Part shown: piece after piece, positions 43,079 through 54,864 of the stretch | How the letters are laid out: the number at the start of each line of letters is the position of its first letter | Position numbering within the stretch: the first letter of the stretch is position 1 | Assembly: GCA_029465975.1 (NCBI GenBank) | Contig: CM055755.1 | Location: 5,217,138 to 5,281,137 of the forward strand | DNA: 64,000 nt | Direction of reading: 5' to 3' | Source of the DNA: Dallia pectoralis | Taxonomy: Eukaryota > Chordata > Actinopteri > Esociformes > Umbridae | Program-made: the position numbers and the translations under genes | Notes under the pieces: generated by a model | What the model was told of the DNA's origin: nothing | Database searches by the model: none | Seen by the model: only the letters and a program-made list of their open reading frames with translations

Positions 43079-43510
43079 GCTGTGTAGGTGTGCGGAAGGA
43101 TGAAGCCAAGCAGAGGTACGGATAGCGTTCGAGTGGTCCTTTTAATCGGTACATGTAACAGAACGCAGTATAAAGCGCATAACACGCTGAAGTCCATTTA
43201 TGATAATAAGACTTGCTACTGTCTTACACAAAGACAGTGTATAAATGCTCCTTCAGAGAGCGTCACAAGGATACACACATAACATTTAACAATTCCACAC
43301 AAAGACCAGACCAAACACAGGGAACTTAAATAGTCCTCTAATCAGGTAATGGACACCAGGTGTAGTGATGACGAGACTGAACCAGGTGTGCAGGGGGAGG
43401 AGATAACGATGGTGGCTCAGAAGACCGGGGAGGACGACCGCCGAAGCCTGCCAGCAGGTGGCGGTAGACTGGCTTCTGAGGGAGTTCTCACACCAGGCGC
43501 CAACCAGCAG
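43079..43510. mobile_element. Possible non-autonomous element starting near TGTCACGGCTGTG
   Basis: Composition differs from the flanks. The start GTGTCACGGCTGTGTAGG and phrases such as TTAAATAGTCCTCTAATCAG resemble common fish interspersed repeats whose ends read TGTCACG. No terminal inverted repeat was found. Confidence 0.3.
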
Positions 43511-44274
43511 AGAACCAGCTTAGCGTTTTTTGAGGTTATATTATCATTAGCATGTGTATGATACATTTCTGTCTTATGTTATTTCTTTTCCCAGTCATAC
43601 CCTTTGCCGGTTCTCTGGTGTGTCTATCATTCTGTGTCTGTCTTTCACCCGTTGTCTTTCTCTAGCTCTCTAAAATCAAATGGCTTCATCAGTGTCTCAT
43701 AGAGCTGGCGACAAACACTGGTGAATATAGAAGCCATTTAAAGTGCACCAACTTGTACTTCTCCTTGATAAAATGTGTCCCAATTACTCATTACACAACA
43801 AGTCCTGTTCAGTTTGGAAATGACAGATTGTTGAGTTCCTTTGCCAAGCCTCCAGAAGAACACTTACGTGGACTTACAAAGACTGGTCGCTACAGACCAG
43901 ACGGGGATTATATTTCGTCAGCCGCACTCCTGCTCCTGTCCGTCTCTTCAGATTCTCGCGGTGTTCGTTATTATGTTCCTCGCTAGAATAGAAGCACTTT
44001 ACGAGATTCTGGTTGCTGGTTGGCTGAAAATCTTTGGCCTCGTTCACACACAGACATTATTGTCATCCACCTTGTCATTTTCTTCCGACTCGTGCTTTCA
44101 GGCTAGCTGGGATGTATTCGAGATCTCCCCAAGTGTAGTTGCTAAGCAACCGTCTGCTGCTTGATTATTTTAAGTCCTACGCAAGGATATTTGGGATAGG
44201 GAGGAAGAGGTGTGTGCATTTGTCTGCGGTCTCTATTTTAGTATTTTTCTTAAGGGGTAAGAATGTTACCTCAT

Positions 44275-44490
44275 ACGAAAGTTTCACTGCTGTCAACTTT
44301 GGAGTTCTGTGCAAAGCAGAATTCCACGATTTTCAGGGCCAGCACTCCAGTTTCCATTTCACTCAAAAGGCAGCCCTCTACACAAGGCAATGTCCCTGTC
44401 AATGCCCAGGTTTACTGTGTTTTGATCTTTACTCGAGAGAATAGTGTCAACTCCATGTGCATCCGGTCTCCCAATGACGCAGTAACCAAG
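44275..44490 (+). repeat. Diverged dispersed repeat, copy 2
   Basis: Matches 42862-43078 over most of its length with many substitutions and small indels (GGCAATGTCCCTGTCAATGC, CATCCGGTCTCCCAATGACG). Confidence 0.6.
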
Positions 44491-47400
44491 ACTGACCCTG
44501 CTTGCCTCAGCGGCTTTCAGATTTCATTTGTTTATTTCTTTTTTCAATGTTTTTTTTCCGACGTAAAATAAATTCAACGAAAAAGGAAGCGGTTTCAAAC
44601 AGAGTGCAACTACACTACTGGATAAGGGACAGAGAAATAAATCAAAGGCCTACTGACTACCCAACCAAACACACTTTCCAATTACTGTAAACGACCTCCC
44701 GAATCCCGTCGAGTGAATCGTCCCCTGTGTTCTTCTAATCGAGAGCTAGCGTGCCCACTCAGCCTACACGAGAACCCGTTCTCCCCCCGTCGCCATGGTT
44801 CCACTTCGCTGTTCGGTGGCCTCGCTCCATTTGGCGGAGTACATTTTAAAACGGAAACAAAGCACGTTGACCCACATGCGGTGTTGTTTCGAAAGCCGTT
44901 CTGGCCATCGAGCCAAGACTACGGGAAATAACTTCTGATTACATGGGCCTGCCTCTGTATCTGTACTGGCTGCTGGGAAAGCACACAAGTGAGATAGCCT
45001 TGTAGGTATTGATGGGAATGATCACTTCAACCCCCCCGCCGAACGGAGAGAGCGGTGGAACTTGAAATCCCTCCAGACCGGTTTTGACTAGAATGTTACA
45101 GAGGTTATGCGCTGGCTGGCTAGCAGTATCCAGGTCCAGATGGTGGCATCGGGTGGTGCCCACAAAGCTGGAGGCATGTGGGCCACAGTCCCAGGCACAT
45201 TGGCACTAGTGCCTGGGGAGGGTCGCGCTGAACGCTGAACGCAGCGGCTCGTGTACAGAGCGAAGCCAAAAATAGAGGGTTGTTGTAGACGTTTGAGCGA
45301 CGGACAAGAACAGCCACGCCGGTTACAGCCTCGCGTCGATGCTCCAGCAGTCGTTTCACGTTTGTAGTTTTGTGTGATTTAATAAATGTCATGGCCGTAC
45401 TGGGTGATGTAGCCTGGCACACCGTGATGTGCCATATATCTGCCCAGATGGTGTGCGTCAGTGGCTCTCGGTGTGTACGCACAACGGGGACATTGTTCGT
45501 TTCATAATGAAGGACCGTGGATGGATTTCAGATGTCACTTAGTCACGGCTGTTCTAGGAGTTTCGAGCGGAGGGAGGGAGGAAGCGAGGGAGCGAGAGAG
45601 GGAACGGCAAAGAGGGGAGAGAGCTGCTCTGCAGTACACAGAGACCGAGGTTGAGTGAGAGAAACAGAGAGACAGTGGAATTGTGAAATAGAAGAAAAAC
45701 GGGATTCTTTCTGAAAACGGATGCGAGGATCCCCTTAGAGATTGCAGAGGAGGGAATAATGATGTCGTTCTCGTTCCTCAGATCTAACTTGAGGAGCACC
45801 TTGAAGACACGGACAAGAAACAGACAGGGATTTCATTGCAGGCTATAAATCCTCGTCCCGTCCTGTGACTCGAAGAGAAGCGGGGCATCGGATCTGACGA
45901 CCGCCTAGCGGACACGGGAGGAAGTGGGTAAAAGGACCAGGAAAGAGCGGAACAGAGAGAGTGATGGACGGATACGCCCAATGACAGATATTGTAAGACG
46001 TGTCTGTTTCTCTCAGTCTGTTGCTCTTATTTGTCTGTCGTTGTGACACGTCCTTTAAATGTGCCTATTACCCGGATGAGTCTGTCACTCTGATATGTCT
46101 GTTGCTCTCTGTTTCTTTAGTGTGTCTGTTGCTCTTATGTGCTCTTATGTTCGTCAATCTAATATGCCCTGTTACTGTGGTATGTCTCTTGCTGTCTGTT
46201 TCTGTGTCTGTTACTCTGGCGTGCCCTGCTACTCTGACATGTTTGCCACTGTCTGTTACTCAAACGTGTCTGTTAACCTACTGCGTCTGTCACTACCGCG
46301 TGAGTGACTCAGACGTGTCACTCCGATCTCAGTTGCACCGTCAGTTGCTCTGATGTGTGACTGTAATGTGTCTGTCACTCTAGTACGTGTTGCCCTAATG
46401 TGGGTCCCTGTCAACTTTGTGCCCTCAGAGGAAAACCACGGGTGACACAGAGGGCCAGAGGACAGTCAGACAGGCAACCTGAGCCCCCCCCCCCCCGCCC
46501 CACATACTGATGTGTCTCTGTAACCCCCCTGCCCGCCTTTCAATATATCTTCCTAGGAGATCTTCTCATCCGTTATATTCGTCTTTGGCTCGATGTCTGG
46601 TATCTACGGCTACGTTCACTGCATCAGTATGGAAAACGCCTCCTCTCTGAACGGAGCTCAAACGAGAGCAGCACATCGTATTTGAAGAGACGGAAAGAGG
46701 TGAATAATTCATCCGTTTGGCGACGGGAAGACTGTCCATGGGTCCATGACGAGCACGGCGGGCGGGTTTGTTTAGTTGGGTCTTTTATGTAGAACAGACA
46801 TCCAGCGCACGCACCTCTGGGACAGAAGCTGGGACTTTACTGGTGTAGCAGAGGATTAAAGTTGTCCACCGCCTCAAGACAGGGACATTTGGAATCAAGA
46901 TCTGACAGCAAGAGTTCCTATTAAATATGAATAGTGGGCGGCCGTGTCGGAATAGCACACATCAATGTTCCATGATCAGGAAAGCGGAAACAGAACAAAC
47001 ATCTAAATACCGATAAATATATTGACACCCGAGGCAACTTTCAAAACACAGACCGGGCGGTCCTGATGGAGATCTAGTGTTTCTGACGAATGGGCCGACA
47101 ACGCTCAGGTCCAGGGCATCACTCGTGCTGAGAAGCGGGGCGAACCGGGCTGAGTTTCTCGCCAGGGCGTTCGCACCACTTCCAACAGCGAGAGACCTGG
47201 ACCAGGAAGACCGCAGGGTGCAGGGGAATAGGGAGGGGGCGGAGCTTGGCCCGAAGCTAGAGACATGGAGAGGATACTGGAATAGCAAAACACTGGCATA
47301 TTGGCTACCTCCCAGGTGCAATGTGTGGTGAGTATGCAATTAATTAGCAGAAACACATTCAAGTCTGTCTCTCTCTGTTTCCACGCGCGATAATGCATCT

Positions 47401-49334
47401 GTGATGATTGTCCAAGTGATGATTGTCACTGTGATGATATTCATTGTGATGATTGTCCGGGGTCAGAGGTCATTCCTGTATTTGTAATAGATTTAATGGT
47501 CAGACAGTTGTATATAAAAAGCCTATAGTAGCAGAATATCAACACACTTTAGGCTTGTTTTCAAATGAATTTTAATGTGATGCAACTGATTTGTTGGATA
47601 CATTCAGAAAGTGGTTTGTTTGTTTTTTCCCCAGTTGAAATTAGTTTTTCTCAGTAGTCTATACATATTGCTGTCATTATGTTTTCTCATTGGTTTGAAT
47701 GTTTCATCAGAACAACAGGTGGTGACTGACCAATGGGAATATGTTCTTACTTTATGTTGTTCTCTTTATCACATTTCTCACAAAACAACCTGTAACTCAA
47801 AGTGAAACCAGTGTGCCGGTAAAATAACAAAAAAAAATTGATAGATAAAAAACATACAATGTTCAAACAACAAAACCGCAGACTTGAGAGACAAAAAAAA
47901 TACATACATTCAAAGAAATTGATTTTAATCTGAATAAATACATGACAAAAATATATATATTTTATTTGCAGTTTCAAAGTCACCCAAAGGTCAACACCAT
48001 GGTGACTAAAAGCCATCCCAGACATTTTTGTTCTGACCTTTGGAACAACAGTGCCAGAGGATATGAAGGGCTGGACAAGAACATATCTTCAAAACATGTT
48101 ATATTGTCAGGGGTCCGCACTCAGTTCTGCACTTTTATTCCAGCATGGTGTTTGAGTATCTGGTCCTTGCGAACCTACAATGCCTAAGGACATTTTGACA
48201 CATTGTCTGAGTGCTTTCCTGGGAGTTGGGGTGGATGCAGGACTGGGGAGTGTTGTTACATTGCTCTCTAGCGCCTCCTTGCTGTAGGTTGGACGCTTGT
48301 TAACCCGAATGCCTTTACCTTGTGTGGGTATGCAGCCATTTTGAAAACATTGTAACAAGCAACAAATATTGGAACTGGAATTTTGGAAATAATTGTTTTT
48401 GGACTATACAATATCAATTAAAATGTATTTAGATGCCACAGCAATTTTTTCCGGGTGTTATCAATCGCTTTTTGAAACACTGGTTACTGTAATATCTTCC
48501 AATTAACTCATTGTCCTATGTGTTTTCTGCTATTTGTATTGACCCAGTTAACAGTCCAATGTCTCAGTTCTCAGTTTCATCCGTCGTATCAGATATGAAA
48601 GAGGAGCTAGTTTGCTGCCAGTAAATATGTTCACTCCATTTCAAGTAGTAGGAGGGCTGGAGCGGTAGAGACCACAGAACTAGCAACCCCTCGACCGTTT
48701 ATGCGAGGGACGAAGGACGTATCCGAAAAAAAGAGGTCACTGGTGAAGTTAATTAGAAGTAGAGCAGGAACAATGTCGGAATGGCGACGAACCGAGTTTA
48801 GTGCGGGTCCGCATGCTCTTGTCGGAAGGAGCGTTAGTCACTAACTCGAGCAGGGAAAAGGTGAAAGATGACCGAGAGAACGGGAGGCGATCTGACAGTC
48901 AGCGGTTCCTCCCCCTGGGGTTAGCCTGCACATCCCAGCTCGTAATGAGGCATGTGGAAGGCTGGCTCGTCATAAGGGTCTGGCTCGCCTGCCATTATTA
49001 TGACTCATCTCCTACTGTGTGTGTGTTTACATGTTTGTGTGTGTGTGTGTGTGCTGTTTTGTCATGGATTCTTATTCAGTGTCATGTCATAGTGGGATCT
49101 AGTTGTCAGGATCTGCAGTGCAATAACCCAGAGGTTTCTCTGCCGTCTGCACCAATTATTTAGCTGTGCAATGTTATTTATTTAGTGTGTTACTTTAATC
49201 CCAGTAGGGGGCGCAAGAAGTGGCAGCAGTCATTTTTGGTGTCCCGCATAAAATCATGGAAGATTCACCTAAAAAAATCAATGCTTGCAGACAACAACGA
49301 CACAAGACCATCACAGTAACAATGTAACAATAAA

Positions 49335-50092
49335 TCTGAAGATGAATGCGCGAATCTCCCGTTCCTCGTCATCTCAATGGTGCCTCGTTGGATTGCAATC
49401 TGGTGACTGTGGAGGCCATTTGAGTACAGTGAACTTACTGTCACCTTCAGGAAACTAGGCTGAGATGATGTGAGCTTTTCTCACATCGCGTTATCCTGCT
49501 GGAAGTGGCCAGTAGATGACGGGCACACTGTGGTCATGAAGGGACGGACATGGATGGCCACAATACTCGGGTAGACTGTGGCTTTCAAACGATGCTCAAT
49601 TGGTCCTAAATGGCTTGAAGGTGTGGCAAGGATATATCAGCCAGACCATCACACCACCACCAACTGAACCATTAAGATGAAGCATTGAAAACAAATCCAA
49701 GTCGTTCACGCCAAAGCTGAACCCTACCATCTCAAAGTAGCTGTAGAAATTGAGATTCATCAGACGCCTGCTGTGCGTTCAGAGACGCTCTTCTGCATAA
49801 CTTGGTTGTAACAAGTGCTTATTTGAGTAACTGTCGTTCAACAAGGCTGGATATTTTCTCCGTTTAGTACAATTCCCTTTTAACCCAAGCGATGATTGTG
49901 CGGTAAACTCACACCAACACCTAGATGCCACGTTCAAACTCATCTAAATCACCCTTTTGTTCCCCATTCTGCTTGGTCTGATCTTCAGCAGATGTGGCTG
50001 TTGCCACATGATTTGCCGATAAAATATTTGCGTTATTAAGCGCTTGATAAAGTTCATCAGGTAAAGTGACCGGTGAGGGTATGTTTCGTTTT
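49335..50092 (-). mobile_element. Decayed Tc1/mariner-type DNA transposon, transposase on the minus strand
   Basis: Plus-strand phrases such as CGTTGGATTGCAATCTGGTG, ACTGTGGAGGCCATTTGAGT and GCGTTATCCTGCTGGAAGT, and the end AAAGTGACCGGTGAGGG, are those of a Tc1-like family common in fish (terminal repeat AAAGTGGCCGGTGAGTG). The transposase frame is broken and internally deleted: the element is less than 0.8 kb, where complete ones are about 1.3 kb. Only the right terminal repeat is visible. Confidence 0.8.
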
Positions 50093-53000
50093 ATAATATT
50101 TGACCCTCCGGTTCAATGCCGGTTAATTTACCCTGCTAAAGGTAGATACATTATAATACCAGATAAAACAGGTTGGTGCACTGCATTGGCTTGCTTTAAT
50201 CCCTCCCACCCTTCCACCGCAGCTCACGGATTGGATGACTAATGATAAAGAGTTCATGTCATAGTCAAGATTGGCCAATGATACAATTAGGTAGACAAAG
50301 GATCGATAACGATGACCAGAGCACATAGGGAATTTTCCTTTGAGGGATAAATTAGACGTGGCTGGGAATCTGTCAGGCATATGGAACGTCAGAAAGGTTT
50401 TGTGAAGACAATGGTTGAGGGTCACAGCCAAACACGTTGAGAAGTCAGCGCTACAGAGTTCAATAAGTCAATTAATTGAGTTGCTGCTCTTTCAAACCAT
50501 GTAATCTCTGAAAAAAATGGCAAAGTAGAACAATATACTGTGCTTTGGGGTTCTTTTGCTCTTCCTTGTTAGGAACCCTTTGTTCTTGCTAGATAAACGA
50601 CATTGCAGATTGCTTTTTGTGAAAGTACAATCAATATTTTTAACACCTGAAATGTAGTTATTCATGACAATACGTTCTATATTGTAAAGCCTTTCTTTTG
50701 GGTCCTAGTTCGAGCGTAGGACAGAAGTGTTCGAAAAGTTCTGGGCCACGTTCAGGCTTGCAAGTCACATTACGCTGGTTCGCATAGTGACTGTAAATGT
50801 GTGTTGGAAAGCAGCCAGATGTAGAATATCCAACTACTGGAGATTTCCATCACCAAACACAGGCAAATGGCTGCCCGGTTTGTGATGTCTGTTACAATTT
50901 GACGATCTAATTCTAAACCACTTAATCTGAAACAACAATCTAAATCCAATTGATGATAATCAGTGGACTTGGTATTAGATTAGAATTATAAAAGTACACT
51001 TCTCAAAAAGCCTAACATCTTATTTACATAATACTAACTAAACTATCTAAATCCTTATGTACATGAGATATTTCAGATTTTCCTTTTTAGTAAGTTGCCA
51101 TTAATAATTAAAGAAGTGTTTTGACCTAGTCAATTAATTGGTACTGTGTATAGATGGCAAGAAATACAAACAATATATGAAGTCCACAACACAAAAAAAA
51201 GTTGTTATGACGTTGAGGGAAATGGGACACTGGCAGACGACTCTATTAAAAAACCCAGAGCGTAACAGAACGTACAGTTCGAAAAACTCAAAGAAAACAA
51301 CATACAAAATGAAAACCGTGACCGAAAAGACACTTGAGTTGGAGATGGAGTGACAGTTGTCAGGAGTAACAATAAGCCGTTGTCCACGTGTCCAATGAGA
51401 GAGGGCGTTGGGTCTCACCTGTACCTCAGGCCTGTCATGACTTATAATACTATCCAAACCACTGTAAATACACTAAATGCCATAACAGTTACATTTACTG
51501 AAATCATGATATGCTTATTCATGTCCTGGTTTCTAATAGATCCAAACTATTAAATGTGGGGAAAAATACTCAAAGAGAGACAGCCTGAAAAGGAAGGTAC
51601 AACTTGAAGCTGCAGAACATGTTAGTATTGACAGAATAATATTTACTGTGTATCTTATCTACTCTTCTGCATAGTAATAGGAGTGATTGATTTATGTGGC
51701 AATTAGAGCGCAGAGTCAATAAACTTGAGAACAATTGGTTATGCACCTCTGCTCTCAGTAGGGGTGACCCAGAATGCACTGGACCTTCAATTGGTGTTGG
51801 ATCGAGCCTCATCAATACCCATTTCCCTTTTGTGTCAAACGTTTTACATGAAAATTAAGATAACTCCCGTTGATGCCCAGTGGATAGTAGGAAAATCCTT
51901 TACAGCCAGGATGAGTGAGAGGGGCAAGGAACGACACTTGGTTGATGTGCGTGACGTAATGATTAAATTAATCTCTTCACGTCAAAACCATTCTCGTCAA
52001 GCACTTTTTTTTTGTCGAGCGCAGATTTGCTGTAAATTAGTATATTAGGCGAATGGGTTCGTCGTCCGGCCGCGTCCTTCGTCTCCGGAACGTCACAATG
52101 GAACGGTGGAGTCGCAGGGATATTTCGGGAGCAGACATTAAAGGGGCTTCGGAGTGATTAAACATTAAGGCGTTCCCATTAGACTCTCGCAGCGGAAGAG
52201 CCAAGTTCTGCGAGCATCTATTTTCGCCTCGTACTAATGCTGCGCGAACATAATGGTTTTCGGTCGACTCTAATGTGTATGCCGCAGATAGAGGCCATCC
52301 ACGCTTTGCCATTAAGTGACTCGGACAGCGTATTCCGCGTCCCTACCGTTCCGCTGCGGTCCTGCTCTCGAAAAAGTTACATTAAAATACATTAATCATC
52401 GACGGCAGCTCTCTCTGAGATCCCCGGTGGTATTCATGTTGCACGGGGGAAATCCTGTCATCTTCGCGAGCCCGCAGCACGAGCCATCACTAATACATGC
52501 ATACAGAACGGCCCTGGAACGTCTACAGGCCGCTGCATGCGCACAATAACGTGGCATACACATGAATGTCTGTGATAGGCTACGATTAGAACGTCAGCGC
52601 TTCGAGCAGAATGCTTCTAGGTCATTATTTTTGTTATCCCCCGCCATAGCGCTGTGGTGGGTAGATGGGGTACCCCTTATCCCTGCATGATACCAAGGGA
52701 TTTCGCGGGAATTGCGCACCTTTTAGATGCTGGTTTGTGCGGGTTATCGGAGACGTGCCCAATAGGCCCGGTGAAGCCCTACCGGTGATCGGCCATCTCT
52801 TAGCTTTGGGTTTTTTCACAGAGTGACAAAAGAGCTGAGCCGGTAGGCGGGAACCTGACCCACCGGCGCCCCGACTACTCAGATTCCAGTTCCGCCCTCT
52901 AGTCACCTCGTTGAATCACCGCTAAACGCATTGGGAGTGGACCCGTCTTATGGATCTCCAGGCCGGAAAACAGTGAGTCAGTCGGCCAACGGTTACGCGC

Positions 53001-53997
53001 TCGCCGCAATTTGAGGATGAGATCCGGGTCGAGCCGGACAAGTCAGGGTGGCTTGTCCAGATTGAACGTTTGAATGTTCCAGTCACACATTTGTACCATC
53101 GTCTATGTATTCGTCCTCCCCCTTTTATTTGATGTCTTCAACTGTGTGTTTCTCTCTCTATTCCGGTCTACTCCTATGTCCCTGTATGCATTTAGCTCTC
53201 TCTCTCTCTTGCTCTCAGTCTATCTCTCTCTCTCTCTCACCCCCGAGTCAGTTGGCAGGGGAACAGTATTTCTCCTCCACCTCTGAGAGGCAGCACCGGG
53301 CCGGGGCCATGTGTGAGCAACTCCCGTGCCGGGCCTGGAGCGAAGAGGTGCTGTGTGTATTTCCCCCTAATTGGGTTGGAAATAATTGCGTTTCACTGCT
53401 GAATAGCTAAATCACGTAAGAGCAGAGGGATGAGGAGGTATGAGAAGGCCAGAGGACATGCCTATTTCCTGGGCCTCACCGGGGCCCCGGGCAGCTCCAA
53501 CAGCTGTCCGGCTCCTCCGTTATATTGATTATCCCGTCCCTGTGCTGGGCTGAGAGAAACCAACAGCGCAACGTATGAGAGGGTTACTGCTGATGCGCGG
53601 ACTGCTGCGAGTTCCCTCCCCAGGCTCAAATCACTGTATGTCCTCTTTACTTTAGTCCACTCCAATGGTCCCTTGATGGTTAAGCACAGAGCAGCGCAGA
53701 GCGGCGCAGAGTAGAGCTGTCGTCTCTGAATTGGACGATCAAACATTCAGTTTGACGTGGGCATCGTGTTGAATTAACACATGGCACCATTGCCTGGAAG
53801 GGACTGGATGAGCCAGATACCCTCAATGTTATGTTATGCTAAAACCACAGTGGGGCTTCTGAACATGCTAACATGATTGCAAAAATATCGCAAGCGTGTC
53901 ATCACAGAGACAAAAAAGTCCCGTCTGGTTTTGTTCTGTATAAATGTTTAAGTCGTGTAGAAAATGCTATTTAAAACATTCCTAAAACTAACAAGTA
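50093..53997. other. Intergenic DNA between the Tc1 relic and tunar
   Basis: Mostly unique, AT-rich. A CT microsatellite lies at 53195-53240. The block at 52040-52570 is richer in CpG and ATTA/TAAT cores and may be regulatory. Non-coding exons of tunar could lie here, but I cannot identify them. Confidence 0.45.
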
Positions 53998-54645
53998 AAT
54001 GATAGTCTCATACTGACAGGCTAATTATAGCATATGATACTAACAGGCTAATGATAGCATCTGATACAGGCTAATTATAGTATCTGATACAGGATAATTA
54101 TAGCATATGATACTAACAGGCTAATTTTAGCATCTGATGCTAACAAGCTAATTTTAGCATCTGATACAGGCTAATTATAGCATCTGATGCTAACAGACAC
54201 ATTTTAGCATCTGTTACAGGCTAATGATAGCATCTGATACAGGCTAATTATAGTATCTGATACAGGATAATTATAGCATCTGATGCTAACAGGCTAATTT
54301 TAGCATCTGATGCTAACAAGCTAATTTTAGCATCCGATACAGGCTAATTATAGCATCTGATGCTAACAGACACATTTTAGCATCTGATACAGGCTAAATA
54401 TAGCATCTGATGCTAACAAGCTAACTTTAGCATCTGTTACAGGCTAATTATAGAATCTGATGCTAACAGGCTAATTTTAGCATCTGATGCTAACAAGCTA
54501 ACTTTAGCATCTGATACAGGCAAACTATAGCATCTGATGCTAACAGACACATTTTAGCATCTGCTACAGGCTAAATATAGAATATGATGCTAACAAGCTA
54601 ACATTAGCATATGTTACCGGCTAATTATAGCATCTGATGCTAACA
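53998..54645. repeat. About 25-bp minisatellite (TAGCATCTGATGCTAACAGG) before the tunar exon
   Basis: Mixed units TAGCATCTGATGCTAACAGG, CTAATTATAGCATCTGATAC and CTAATTTTAGCATCTGATGC. The array ends about 30 nt before the tunar acceptor. Confidence 0.93.
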
Positions 54646-54660
54646 CTATCTGATATCTCA

Positions 54661-54674
54661 CTCTTCCCCTTTAG
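54661..54674 (+). promoter_or_regulatory. 3' splice site of the tunar coding exon
   Basis: A polypyrimidine stretch ending in TTTAG immediately precedes the exon base 54675. The tandem array ending about 30 nt upstream carries many GCTAAC/GCTAAT motifs that resemble branch points. Confidence 0.6.
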
Positions 54675-54714
54675 GTGTACCACCCTGTGGCGGTGGGGCT
54701 CACTGATGGTGAAC

Positions 54715-54864
54715 ATGGTCCCCGCCGGCCGGCATGTCTGCCACTTCCACGCCGAGGACCCCGCGGATGACCGGGAGGAGCGCGTCCTGGCCGTGCTGGG
54801 GATCATTGGGACTGTGCTCAACCTGCTGGTGGTGATCTTTGTCTATATTTACACCACCATTTGA
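54715..54864 (+). CDS. tunar: tunar-like microprotein (TUNA/megamind transcript), single-pass membrane peptide of 49 residues
   Basis: A short ORF lies in an exon that starts after the acceptor CTCTTCCCCTTTAG at 54674. It encodes an acidic N-terminal half (HAEDPADDREER) and one hydrophobic helix with the C-terminus VLAVLGIIGTVLNLLVVIFV then YIYTTI and a stop. Human TUNAR, a 48-residue ER membrane microprotein from a transcript long treated as the lncRNA TUNA (megamind in zebrafish), ends in LGIIGTILNLIVIIFVYIYTTL as I recall. Start choice: ATG at 54715 has strong context (AACATGG) and gives MV... and 49 residues. The ATG at 54706 is weaker and would add MVN. The first exon or exons of the transcript were not found. 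The 3' end is open; an AATAAA lies at 56238. Confidence 0.85.
   Translation: MVPAGRHVCHFHAEDPADDREERVLAVLGIIGTVLNLLVVIFVYIYTTI

Larger units (their letters stand above)
40143..49334. other. Intergenic DNA upstream of ltbp4
   Basis: Holds the long-form promoter somewhere near 40143-40500 (AT-rich, no clear TATA at a proper distance) and the duplicated repeat described separately. Polymorphic-looking C, CT and GT tracts occur at 46480 and 49018-49052. No protein-coding exon recognised. Confidence 0.5.

Noticed and set aside
51138..51353. 71-residue Lys-rich plus-strand ORF
   Set aside because: No family resemblance and low complexity. Probably chance.
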